From the NCBI GenBank assembly GCA_002633005.1, contig NMRA01000313.1:291657-355656 (forward strand): a stretch of 64,000 nucleotides of DNA. The letters run 5' to 3'. Below the pieces are notes generated by a model. It saw only the letters and a program-made list of their open reading frames with translations. It ran no database searches and was not told where the DNA came from. The stretch is from Phoronis australis (taxonomy: Eukaryota; Phoronida; Phoronidae). The position numbers were made by a program, and so were the translations under genes. Shown piece after piece: positions 47,107 to 64,000 of the stretch (position 1 is the first letter of the stretch; every line of letters begins with the position of its first letter).

Positions 47107-48660
47107 AGATAGTTTGTGGTCTTATAGGGCCACTTTGATTTGCTACCAAACTAACACTGATTAAACAAAATAATAACAAACCTCATAATTAAAAATAAGA
47201 GCGACATTTTGTTGATATATTTAATACAACGATGCTGAATACGACAAAGGTTTGGCCACACACGCTTGCAGTCAACAAAATGAACTCAATTGGTTCGGAT
47301 TTGATTTTCGCGGTTTTTTTTCGAATAACGTGCGTGCACTAGTGCCATGCTGTTCGTAAGCGTAAGGAGCTTTTGATTATTAGCGGTGGGGGTGGGCATT
47401 GTACGTCCCCATAAAATGCTCTCCTGGTAGCACTCCGAAAACGTGGTCTTCTCCATGGGAAGAGAAAGAAGAGGTTTAGGGGTAACCTTGTGAATGAACT
47501 GTTAGAAGTGCAGATACCCTATAACGCAATCTAAACTTCCCAACGAAAGTTTAAACTTTGTGTGTTGGGAAGATCTGAACGGTGCAAAAGCTTTCTTTTC
47601 AGCAGAACTGCGAAGGGATTCATACTTCTTGCACTAAAAAGGCCAAAGGATTGGGTTTTTTAATTAAATAATCCTTTTGCAGGGGTTAAAACACTTATGT
47701 TAAGAAATAAAAGGTACCGTAGAAGTTGTCTAGGGGTAACCGATGGGTTCTTTTATGTTTCGTGTTGGCTCTTTAAAAAAGAGTAGCGGCATCCAGTCTC
47801 ATAGACGCTATAGCAAGCTTATGGGAAATTGTAAGTGCTACCTTTTACTGACGTGTTACATTTGACTTTGCATACGTCGCTACAGGAATAAATTAAGTAA
47901 GTTAATGAAAGAGGTCGCCCCAAAACAGCACTAAAACCTATAATACCAATGATAAATAAAAATTATACATTTTGCACAATTTGCTAAAGAACCCAGAAAT
48001 CTGATCGTGGCTGGTGCAAATTCCTAATAAAATCTGGTATCGATTTTCTAAGGTACAGTGTTATCTGGGACGTTTGAAGCAAAAGTTGGATGACACAGGA
48101 CTTGTGACATCGCTAGGAAATTGTGACGTAATAAAATCAAATACAGTGTCATCAGTGTTCCCTTTGTCTTTGTCTTTATCCCACCTCCTCTGGTGAAGAT
48201 TTCGCCGAAGACTTCTAAGCGTGAATGAGACTGGTACGCTGTGTGATTTGCGTTCATTTTCAAGACCATTGCACAAAAAGTCAATCACAGCAACCAGAAG
48301 AGGTGTTCACTGTTTTAGTTCATATTTTAATTTTAATAGTAAGAGTTGAGTTCAAACTTTTCGTGAATTGTTATAAAACAACATTTATTTGTAATTTCGG
48401 CCTTGGGGACGGAAACCTATCTCTGCCCACCAACTTTTTGGTAGTAGGTGCAGCTCGTGCTCGTACGCTTTCTATACACCCGTGTGTTTTCCGTTTAAAT
48501 GCAGGCAAGACAGAAACACGAGAACCGGAAACTTGGCGACGGGTTATTCGCGCTCTATATCGTAATTTATGTTCATTGTTTTGAGCGAATGAATTAGTAA
48601 GCAAACTGGCATCACATTAAAGCATGGTGTCTGTCATCATTTTCCCTTTCCGGTAGTAAA
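47107..48660. other. Non-coding stretch
   Basis: No gene recognised. The 119-codon frame at 48225-48584 has no domain. Confidence 0.45.
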
Positions 48661-48751
48661 CTATGGTCGAATCCAACATGCGCGCACTTAGCTTAAAAAG
48701 GAGGGGGCTCAATCGAGCCCCCCTGTGTGCGCGCATAGAATCCAACCATAG
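48661..48751. mobile_element. 91-bp near-perfect palindromic mini-element
   Basis: CTATGG at the left and CCATAG at the right bracket inverted arms (AATCCAACATGCGCGCAC opposite GTGCGCGCATAGAATCC) that meet at GGGGGCTCAATCGAGCCCCC. The arm sequence recurs singly at 26002 and 39545. It looks like a transposon reduced to its two ends. Confidence 0.7.
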
Positions 48752-51700
48752 GCTTAATATGTGGACCACGTTCACTGGTCAAAAACTAATCTTTCACAGC
48801 CACTTCCCACTCTACTTTCATGTTCGTGTTAATAAATCGCGCCAACTCGTCATATCAACTTAACATTGATTTTACTGGCAACAATTAATTAAGTAGAGTT
48901 TATATTTCACAATCGTGTTCATTTGCTAGACTGAATAACTGTGTTTACACGCGCAACATCTCTGCCTTAGTAACATTTATCCGTCAGCTCTTACCAACTG
49001 TCTCTGGATATCAATGAATACTGAAAGTCGGGGTATTCATCCAATCGATACCACAGCAATCCCCCTAGAGACATCATGAGAATCGATTGTGCGAAATAGC
49101 TGCATTTTATTCCCTGATCTACTCCATACGAGATCTGTGTAGCTAGGATTTTTTTCTGTGAATCCATCAGAAGCTGTCCCACTGAGATGAGTTCTGAAAC
49201 CGACTTTACAGGAAAATAATCCGTCTCACTTGCCCGTCACGAATTATATTTCGGGATGGTTTTAACATTTTACTATTGTTTTTATACCGTATCCTATTAA
49301 TGGATAGCGCTTTGGGTTTGATGAATGTTGTAAACAGTTCATTTACAAATAGATGACTTGCATTCGCTGGCTGTTTTTCATATTTTTTATTTATTAACAC
49401 GCAACCCCAATTTTTCTTCTCGAATTAAACGAAAAGGGATAACAAGCTTATATTAAATCGTCATAAATCAGTGGTTCTGTCTCGAACACCAAAGCAATGT
49501 GATAGCACGTGAAGTTCTCATTTTTGTTGTTCTATCTGTCCAAATTTTGAACGGCCGTCTCTATTTTACAATGTCTTATTCAGTCGTAGAAAATTTTTAC
49601 ATGATTCGGTTACCGCTTTTACTGTCGGGATCAATATAATCTTGAGCTATTAGCACAAATAGCCTACAATATCGATATTTTGGTCATGAATTTTTAAAGA
49701 GGGTGTGCGCGTCTTTTTTGTTCTATTTAACTCAATTGCTTCTAAGTACACTAACATGTATTTGCTTTGGAACAAATTGCTAAAACCAATTACACCCTTG
49801 ATATTGTTGGTTGGGGTTAAATTGTTAGATTCCCTCGCTGGAATTGCGTATTTACTCTAGCAAAGCTATTATTATCAAAACTGTGGTGATTAACAAATGC
49901 GCAGAGTCTAAATTTGTTTCTAATGCTGTGAGCACTTGAACATACATAGTCTAAAAATTAGCAGTACAGTTAAAACCGTCGCTCATACCTAATGTGCCAG
50001 TGTTCACTGATTAATGTTAAAGAATGGAATTGGTCATGGATAAGTTATGTTAAACATGCGATAATATGTAGGGCAAGCAGACTGTAACACTGTTAGCTAC
50101 AAACTAGTCCACCTGCTTGAAGATAAGTGAGCATAACACCGGTGTGAGAGCTTGCGAACACGTCATCTTGGGGCACGACTCGGATCACGTTATCGTCATG
50201 GAATATCGTTTCGCCAGGTCCTAGTGGGTGTGTCCCGTGAGGTGTAATGGGCGTTATTCTGGATGGTTTTCAGTAGAAGACCACAATGAACACGAATTAT
50301 CTAATACACACCCACATTGGAGAATAAATGCACGCTATTAGGCGCGTTGTAACACTTGTTATCAATTGTTTGGTGCGTTGTCGACTTGTTCGTAAGTTCC
50401 GACACTGTTGGTACAGATCATCAGGTAGGCCGATGTGAATTGTTTTAGTTCATTTCAACGAAGATTTGGAAAACTCTAACAAATACCTCTAATCAAGAAC
50501 CGTTTATTGTGTCAGTCGTGTATAAAAAATTATTCTGTTTTTGTATTCGTTAAAGGATTCAGTTGTAAACCAGGTTCTTGCGACAAAAAATTAAAGTTCT
50601 TCAGAAGCGTTGCTGATCTTCCCGAACAATGCCATCGTCTTCCAATTTTGTTGCTAGGAAACACCAGGAATACTCTTGACAACCAAATGGTTTTGATGGC
50701 TGAAAATTACCCGCCGTGACAAGTTGCTGATTTGAAGCAATAACCAGTTCCAAGCTAGAAATTATTTCTATTCTGAGTAAGGAACAAGATTAGGTCTATT
50801 TTGTAAGGGCAATTTTAGCCATTATTGGACTTACAACTGCGCAATTCTATGCATGCAAGGCCCTGCTGCAAACTAACCATCACTGAACATGCCTTTCGAA
50901 GTATACCCAGCGAATACAGATAAAATAAAGTAAATGTCAGTTGCTCTATTAAAAATAATCAAGAAATCAGATATTTTGTCAATTTACGTCCAATATTTGT
51001 TGTCGGCGGAACGCGAATTTATCCAGGCAGTCAGGATTTACAGTCACAGTGGGGTTGTACATGTGCTAGTACACCACACTACTTGGTTACAGACTATTAG
51101 TCGTATTCAAAGCCACCCTTAAACCTGTTGAGAGCTGGCTATTTGTAAAAAATAAATCTGCGTCTACCGTTACAACCTTTGTAGAGTATGCTTGATATTG
51201 AAATGCTAAAGCTCTCGTTTGCCTACGATCAGCAAGGTCGAGAAGCCTTCATCAGAATGAGTTATCAATGTCGTGTTTTTAAATGCTTGACGACGGTTAA
51301 TTGATAGATTGAGTTCGAATAGACCGGTGCTTCATATTGACGTCATTTCCTAATCAATCTATCTTCAGGTGTATTGAAAGACTTCGTGTGCGAAGTGTCA
51401 ATCGGGTAGTTTTTGTTTCCGGATCCTTTTTGCGTCAATGTTCTTATTCTAAATTAGCTCACGCTAAAGGTAAATACGGAATACAGTAAGTCAGCGAATG
51501 AGCTTAAGTGAACACACATTTCACTGGAGCACTATTGGCTGAGAATAGTGAGTCAGTTCGATTCTGTGGCTAATCATTTGATGACGAAACATTCACATTC
51601 GTCAAGCCATAGGCCTATGTTGAGCTGTTAATATTCCTGTACAGTGCCTCGTTTCAGTATTTTTTCTAACTGAACAAAAACCAAGTAAATGGAACATGCA

Positions 51701-52545
51701 CAAGCAGACTTGCATGTCCATGGATTAGCTCGTCATTTGTTTAAGCCTTACTGACTGACTCAGTGACACGAGCTCTTTTCACGATCATGTCCGAAAATTT
51801 GGTGTCTGAACGGGCGGTGGGCGGCTGGCCATTTACATCGCAAACGTGAGCTTGCGAGCTCATTAAATTTTTCGGGACGTATGTTGAACATAAATGATAT
51901 TGCAGATCGATTGTGTGCGTCTTAGGGAACTGATTTTAGACAATGCACGTTAATCATATTAAAGCTGTTCCGGAAACTAGGTCTTAACCGTAGTGTGTTT
52001 ACGTTTGGTACGTTTGTAAGTAATTTTCCATTTTTAGTTTTAGCTATTCAATGGGAAACGCAGAAGTAGGCCTCCATGAGTATTTGGTTTATGCAAATTA
52101 TGACGTCTGATATCGTTAATCTTACGCGCACGCACAATGCTATAGACTTCTTTTGCGCATTCATAAATTGTTCTTGGTGTTTCAGTTGTACAGGAAATAT
52201 TGATAAACTGTACATGTCTAATAAAACATTTAATTACAATCAATAAACCTGCTTAGCTGATAAATCCTCCAATTACATTGAACGTAATCTTCGACTGGCT
52301 TACAGTCATTAGTCTAGAGCACGTCGATAGCCGATGGACAACCCATTTAATTAAATTTGCCCCAAATCTCTCCGGATTACCCATTGTCAATATACAGTTC
52401 CGCATATAGTGATTGCCAGACACGCTGAAAACTCTCGATTGACCGAGTCTCGTTAATAGTCACCGCAACAACAGGGCGACCCGAACCGACAAGGCCGGTG
52501 TACATGTTACGTGTAAATGGTTGACTCTTGTTCACTTCTTTACAG
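48752..52545. other. Non-coding DNA upstream of the DIRAS coding exon
   Basis: No coding exon is supported. Because the DIRAS coding exon starts at a splice acceptor, part or all of this stretch is probably intron, with the promoter and 5' UTR exon(s) further left at an unidentified place. Confidence 0.5.
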
Positions 52546-53178
52546 ATTTCTCAAGACCGATCCATTCGACTGAGCGTCATGCCCGAGCAAAGCAACGACT
52601 ACCGGGTCGTGGTGTTCGGTGCGGGCGGCGTGGGTAAAAGTTCTCTGGTTCTACGCTTCGTGAAGGGCACGTTTAGGGAGAGCTATATCCCAACAATAGA
52701 GGATACCTATAGACAAGTAATCAGCTGCAATAAACAAGTGTGTACGCTTCAAATCACGGACACGACGGGAAGTCATCAATTCCCAGCTATGCAACGACTG
52801 TCAATATCGAAAGGACACGCCTTTATCTTGGTGTATTCCATTGCCAGCAAGCAATCGTTGGAGGAGCTCAAGCCTATCATGCAAGAAATTTTAGAAATAA
52901 AAGGCGATGTAGAAAAAATTCCCATCATGCTTGTGGGAAATAAATGTGACGAAACGGCGCGTGAGACCACAGAAAGTTTTGGGCGGCAGGTGGCAAAATC
53001 GTGGAACTGTGCATTTATGGAAACGTCAGCGAAAACGAATCATAACGTTAAGGAAATGTTCGAGGAGCTGTTGAACTTGGAAACAAGGCGAGCTATCAGC
53101 TTACAGCCGGCTGACAGCAAAAAATCTAAATCAGATAAACGGAAGGAGAAATTAAAAGGGAAGTGTGTTGTGCAGTGA
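52546..53178 (+). CDS. DIRAS: Di-Ras family small GTPase (coding part 52579-53178, 199 aa)
   Basis: Membrane-attached Ras-superfamily GTPase of the Di-Ras subfamily, whose vertebrate members are mostly neural and antagonise Ras/Rap-type signalling. The whole CDS lies in one exon. A 5' UTR of 33 bases follows a good acceptor (CACTTCTTTACAG), so the in-frame ATG at 52528 is intronic and MPEQSNDYR at 52579 is the start. G1 is GAGGVGKS (14-21), the effector threonine T39 lies in [10 protein letters not shown]3 is DTTGSHQ (61-67), G4 NKCD (121-124) and G5 ETSAK (148-152). As in other Di-Ras proteins the Ras Gln61 position is Ser65 and Ala59 is Thr63, predicting weak intrinsic hydrolysis. A lysine-rich tail precedes a CAAX box, CVVQ (196-199), whose final Gln favours farnesylation; vertebrate DIRAS proteins usually end in Met. 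No AATAAA was seen in the first 800 bases downstream. The next gene converges on it. Confidence 0.96.
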   Translation: MSQDRSIRLSVMPEQSNDYRVVVFGAGGVGKSSLVLRFVKGTFRESYIPTIEDTYRQVISCNKQVCTLQITDTTGSHQFPAMQRLSISKGHAFILVYSIASKQSLEELKPIMQEILEIKGDVEKIPIMLVGNKCDETARETTESFGRQVAKSWNCAFMETSAKTNHNVKEMFEELLNLETRRAISLQPADSKKSKSDKRKEKLKGKCVVQ

Positions 53179-54636
53179 TGGGACGTGGTGGTTAAAAGGT
53201 CTTCAACCACAACGTCTGGTACATCACTCGAGTGTTAAGTTGAGGCTCCACGGCCGGCTGTACTTATGCTGAACAAAAGAAGTTTGCGGGCGATTTTTGT
53301 CATCTAGCTCCCAAATTTGTAGCACGAACGAGTGCTGTGTGTAGATTCAGTCGAGAATTGCGTTATGTCGTGCGGGAGTGTTACAGTCGTAGTCACCATA
53401 ATGGCGCAATGTCTTGTGTTGTATTTCCTAAGCAACATCACTGGAGGTCGCACAGTTCGCGAGACTCATGGCAAAACTGTACACACAAGTGAAAGTATTG
53501 CTTTCAGCTAGAGAGTCTCGTTATGAAACGAGAACAGTGCAAATGACCGTCACTGAAAAGTGCAAGTAAAGGAAAACATTGACTTTTTCTGGTGCACTTG
53601 TCAAGCAAAACATCATGTCTTGTGAAAGCCTTGTTAATTTCATACAAATCCATAAACATTGGTTCGCTCTGCCTCACGGATGTTTGCATTGACGTGCACC
53701 CTGCAGCCTGAACACAAGAACCCCGCACGTGTTACCTCTGAAACCAACACTGAACGTTAGACGTATAAATGTGTGGAAAACCTGTGAGGAAGCCTAAGCA
53801 TTTAAAAGTTTCATCATAAATATAAAGCTGGTGTGGACAGTGATTTAAAGCATTTCCAACCGTTTGTTTAAGACAGGGATATTTCTGACCGGGTTTGAAC
53901 CTGTGCCCTTTGGGCGCACCTGATGATAAAAAGTGTGCCTTTTTCAAAAAGATGTGACCACCAGACTTAGAAACTGTAATTATAGTGGTGACATATGAAA
54001 CAGAAACCCCAAGGGCAATCGAAATAAGAACAGAGTCAGGATTTACCCGACTGGCTGTAAGTTGACTAGGGCCTTGCATTTTGGAAGAGTGTTGCGTTTT
54101 AAAAGATGCACCGGGGGGCGCACTGCTGCAATGTACTTGCGCCTTTTTATTTTTCATGCACGAATGGCGCAAAGGCGCAGTCTAGGAATATCCCTGTTAC
54201 GAGGTTACTTCTCGGTACGAAATAATGACCGATTACCCCAACTCATTGCATTGGCAACTTAGAAATTCAGTCAAGTTTTACCCCCGTGAATCTGAAAACG
54301 TATGCTGATTTCCCGCGGTAAAATTTGACTAGGCCCTCCATCGAGTCAGCGTTTACGCGTTGTCTCGTGCATTCACGCTCTGTTGGCTGCCATGAGCAGT
54401 TTATAAGGATGTATAATGTAATAAGAAAATGTGAAATTGTCATGGACAACTGAATAGTCCCCCCGCCCTCATGTTTGATGTACTTAGTAGCATAATATCG
54501 GCGGGATTGCATGTCCAGTTGAATTATTTCAAATGAAGACGGTCTTTTAAAAATTCTGTATTGCTGCCGAATATACCCGGTCACCCAGACTTTGCTCTAA
54601 ACTGAGGAGATCTGTTAGTTGAGATACCAGCCAGAC
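53179..54636. other. DIRAS 3' flank, probably including its 3' UTR
   Basis: No second gene. The 146-codon minus-strand frame at 53732-54172 has no recognised domain. The poly(A) site could not be placed. Confidence 0.4.
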
Positions 54637-54776
54637 GTTCAGTAACGTTAGGACTTCGCTAAAAAGTAAGACTTCGTGAGATTACGTGAGATATTGCCGT
54701 GTATTTTAAATAAGAACACGTGATTTTGGATAGATTTTAGCGGAGTCCTAGCGAAGGTCCTAGCGTTACTGAACTC
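54637..54776. mobile_element. MITE, GTTCAGTAACG family (best copy)
   Basis: The termini are near-perfect inverted repeats: GTTCAGTAACGTTAGGACTT at the left, GTTCAGTAACGCTAGGACCT read backwards at the right. The interior TTCGTGAGATTACGTGAGAT and AACACGTGATTTTGG matches the copies at 20307 and 63778. At 140 bp and without an ORF it is non-autonomous. A duplicated GTCCTAGCG phrase marks a small internal duplication at the right end. Confidence 0.7.
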
Positions 54777-56210
54777 TATCTAAGTCGCTTTGGAATACTG
54801 AACACTGTGCGATACGTTCAGCGATATTACACCTATCAAAGCTATTAAAATACCCATATGAGCAAATTCTTTAAAAATTCGTCTACTGCTGAAAGCCGTT
54901 TTTAGATGGCGCGCACGTGTCTTCTTGTTTTAGACTTTACGTAAAACAATTTATGTAAAATAATCTATTTTCGACTTTTTCCCAATTAACACCCAGCATA
55001 GATGCTAAATACTGTAGGCTGCAGTTCATGAGTAATTACGCATACCGGTGCGTACCGTGCACGCCAGTAGTTAAGTTTAGTCATTACTCTACCCCCCCCC
55101 CCCCCNGAGCCAGTCTAATTGTTACTAATTGCAGTGCAGGAATAACTTTAGGAGCGCGCCGCGTCATTGGCGCAAAAGTACATTCATTGGCGCGCTGTGC
55201 TTGCTTAGCTCGGGCCATCAGGCACTTAAAACTGTAAGTCGAAGAGGGTCAGTTCACCCATACCCACGTTTCTCTAAAAAGACTCCTGAACTGTATTACG
55301 CCTTTGCCAGAAATAAAAGTTGGACACTCTTGTTCCATTAAATTTGCCTGATGCCTTTAACAAATTAATGGTGAATCAGAAGGTCCTTTGGCGACAGACG
55401 ATTGCCTTGGAAGTAGATGATGCTTGAATAATATCCGAGTTGTTACTTGCCCGCCGTTCTTTTTGTTTTTGGGTTTCTATTTTCCAATAGCATGGTTTGT
55501 GTTTGAAGACCTTGGGGAGTCGACTAGATTTTAATGGGGGTGCAGTTGGAAAATTGGTATCGTTTCATTTAGATAGTGAACTCAAAAGGCTACCATTTCA
55601 TGAAGCTTCTGGTCTGAAAACGCCTCGCCCACCCTTTTTGTAGGGATTAACTGCATAAACGAAATCCTTTCCTTAGGATTCTTGGACAGTTGAATTTTTA
55701 ACTATGAAGCCTGAAACAGTACAAGAAAAGATGTCATGTCGTCAAAAATGGTTACATTTTCCAACCACTGACTTAAAAATATATCTTACATTAAAAGCCC
55801 TTCTTGTTAAAAAGACTCGATTTCGGAAAGAAACGGTTATAGTGAAATATCTCACTTCTGAGCGGCATGTCCCTTTTATGTTTTCACCCCCCAACCCCAT
55901 TTCAAGGTGCCTGGCTATTATTTATAGACCCGTCTTGCGCCTATCATTTTTCTGTCTTTGATGGATAGAAACGTTTCTTTTACAGTGGATAGTGGATACG
56001 ATTGATGCAAAAAGGCGATGTTTTTCTTTTTTGTAAACACACCGTGAATTCAGAGATGTGGGCGTTTTAGGGTTATCTTATTCCTGTAGAAATAGTTGAC
56101 TGCCGAAAATTTTCCCGCACTCGACACTTCCTGTTTAGTCGAACACTGATAACTTCTTGATGTGCCAGTCATCAATGGTTGTACTTGATTGTCTTCGCCG
56201 ATTTCACTAC
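54777..56210. other. Intergenic stretch between the convergent genes
   Basis: Contains a poly-C run with an N at 55106. No gene recognised. Confidence 0.5.
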
Positions 56211-56290
56211 GTCAACCGGCTAAGACATCTGATTGGTCTGTAATTCGGAAGTAGTCATCAAGAACCAATCCGATGTCTCAGCCGGTTGGC
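56211..56290. repeat. 27-bp inverted repeat, strong hairpin
   Basis: GTCAACCGGCTAAGACATCT (left, 56211-56237) pairs with AGATGT/CGATGTCTCAGCCGGTTGG (right, 56264-56290) around a 26-base loop. The flanks (TTCACTACGTC and GACGGAACCGGTGAA) are also partly complementary. It lies in the gap between the converging gene ends. Confidence 0.65.
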
Positions 56291-57102
56291 GCGACGGAAC
56301 CGGTGAAGTCAACCAAGTGTGCCCAAGATCTTATCTTATAGTAGAAAATATGTATATATTTATTGCGTGTAGAGTTCACCTCGAAATCTCAAGAATTTGT
56401 AAAATGTGTATAGACACTTGCAATATAACTCCTGTTTTGCAACTTTACATGTTTTCTTGAACACTTCCTGCTTCATGTATCCACACCAACATTTGCATGG
56501 AGTGTCGCTGGTGATGAACAAAAGATTAAACACCACTACAAATCGGAACTGCTAAAGTTTCTCGACCCGAGTTTGGTAAATAAGAGGGTTAAAATTCAAA
56601 CCAAACAGATTTTTTTAATGTTGTACATCGAAACTAGACGTAATCTTTAATCCCGCCATAAAAAATCCCAAAAGCCGCATGTCTGCATCCTATATTAATA
56701 ATCGCTGAAAAAATAATGGGTGTCCCAATAAAAGATTGACCACCAAATGTTAATGATCCTTAAGATGTTTGTGAAAGAAATCAAATCTGAAAACTCGTGA
56801 AATCCTGTCCATGTTGTATTCCAAATCAATAAAAATGGTGAACGACAGTATTCAGCCACATCAAATTGTTATTATTGATTGGAAATATAAAGAAAACGTC
56901 ATGCAAAGACGGAATATCTGGCTATAAATTTTTAGGAGTATCACTTGCGACGTTTGTTATCTCGTTGGTCTGTTCCTAAACCAAAGTCATTGAATCAACT
57001 TTTTAGTATTAAACGTTTTTCGTAAAAGAAACATTGAAAGCGCTGCCACTCTTTTGCAAAGACGTCCCCCATTGGCTGAAGCTTCGCACTTACGCACTAC
57101 TT

Positions 57103-63209
<6,107 letters not shown>

Positions 63210-63777
63210 CTATAAGAAGATAACGAGGAAGTCATAATTCTATTGATATAAGGTACTAATCGATTGAATTTTCTTCTGACTTATTCGTAGCAAAAACGAC
63301 ATGTTAGAAACTTAGCAACGAAGGCTGGCTCTCAGTACCTGTTGTGTGTTGCCAATGCTACTTGTGGTGTTCCTTAGATTCACGTGGTATTCATGCCCAC
63401 AGGCCACGTGCTCGTCCCCTTCTTGTATTAGTTGTCCAAGTGAATAGACGTATTATATTTTACTCTCATCTGTGTTGTTTTACTGGTTCTACGAACACAA
63501 CACTACCGGACACCGGTTGCAAGCATGCACTCTCCGTATTGTAACATTTCCTAAAACTTTCCCAAAATGGTATAAGTGGGCAACTATCCAAAAAGGAACG
63601 GCGAACAATCATTGAAATCATTGACCAGCAATTGATAAATATTTGTCTCAGAAAAATGAGAGAACTCGGAGACAATTTGAACTGTTGAAATACGTATATC
63701 GATCAGACCGTAGCTTAACTTGATAAAAAATCCGACCAAATAGCCTCGTCATTCGGGATGTTCATGAACCAGACTTA

Positions 63778-63917
63778 GTTCAGTAACGCTTGAACTTACG
63801 CTACAACCTCGTTAAAATCTAGCCAAGATAACGTGTTCTCATTTAAAATACACGACAATATCTCAAGTAATTTCGAGAAGTCTTGCTTTTTAGCGAGGTC
63901 CTAGCGTTACCGAACTC
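63778..63917. mobile_element. MITE, GTTCAGTAACG family
   Basis: Starts GTTCAGTAACGCTTGAAC and ends TAGCGAGGTCCTAGCGTTAC CGAAC, with interior TCTAGCCAAGATAACGTG, AAAATACACGACAATATCTC and TTCGAGAAGTCTTGC. It is collinear with the copies at 20307 and 54637. It probably lies in the tubulin intron 1, upstream of exon 2. Confidence 0.65.
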
Positions 63918-64000
63918 CACCCGCAGCTGCACTCTGCCCTGGATTACCTTCTGTCAAAGCGCCACCTAAAGGAAAGAGCGTCTTCGTGAAACTGCTGTGC

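Noticed and set aside
52528-52578. Upstream in-frame ATG extending Di-Ras by 17 residues
   Set aside because: It lies before the splice acceptor ending at 52545, so it is intronic. The family starts with MPEQ.
53732-54172. 146-codon minus-strand gene downstream of DIRAS
   Set aside because: No recognisable domain or splice support, and it lies where the DIRAS 3' UTR is expected.
63210-64000. Alpha-tubulin exon 1 (ATG plus donor) within the window
   Set aside because: No CAT preceded by AC (ATG|GT on the minus strand) was found here, so exon 1 must lie further right.

Overview
The window is metazoan nuclear DNA of about 40% GC. It has intron-split genes, long non-coding stretches, many short interspersed DNA-transposon derivatives and a few assembly gaps (12761-13007, 42936-42940, single Ns at 46230, 55106 and 58524). 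No bacterial-style gene packing is present. Frequent TAGGCCTA and TACATGTA words, tRNA-headed SINEs, foldback and MITE families, a Penelope-like fragment and a THAP-coding TTAA transposon suggest a marine invertebrate. The very vertebrate-like Di-Ras protein would fit a deuterostome such as amphioxus, a hemichordate or an echinoderm. The species cannot be fixed from the sequence. Two genes are certain, and they converge tail to tail near the right end. The first (+ strand, 52546-53178) is a Di-Ras (DIRAS) small GTPase whose 199-residue reading frame lies in one exon behind a 5' UTR intron. The second (- strand, 57103-63209) is an alpha-tubulin gene with four coding exons in the window. Its ATG-only first exon must lie beyond base 64000. 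The tubulin is unusual: the Lys40 acetylation loop is replaced and two residues longer, and the third intron in the window's numbering (after the Phe-Lys codons) appears to use a GC donor. Its introns carry a 1.28-kb Kolobok-like element with long inverted repeats and a broken THAP-finger ORF, plus a roughly 660-bp foldback element. The left 50 kb is mostly repeats and intronic or intergenic DNA. Several pieces look like real exons by reading frame and splice sites but have no recognisable family. The best is a two-exon + strand N-terminus at 22887-23243. Weaker ones are at 17053-17311 (-), 21118-21392 (+), 30692-30799 (-), 32535-32773 (+), 42436-42677 (+) and 5229-5417 (-). The mobile-element content falls into several families: TTAA/THAP elements (1-286 and 61637-62913), a small 'GTTCAGTAACG' MITE family with at least five copies, an 'AAAGAGGCATGGAACG' family, a 'CTTTCTGTCAAAAA' family, hAT-like elements with G-rich ends, a 395-bp foldback at 35772-36167, a Penelope-like fragment with a GIY-YIG piece next to a decayed LINE, and three tRNA-derived SINE heads. 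A diverged 475-bp segmental tandem duplication lies at 36594-37712, and a long GGAT/GGAC tetranucleotide array adjoins the large gap.
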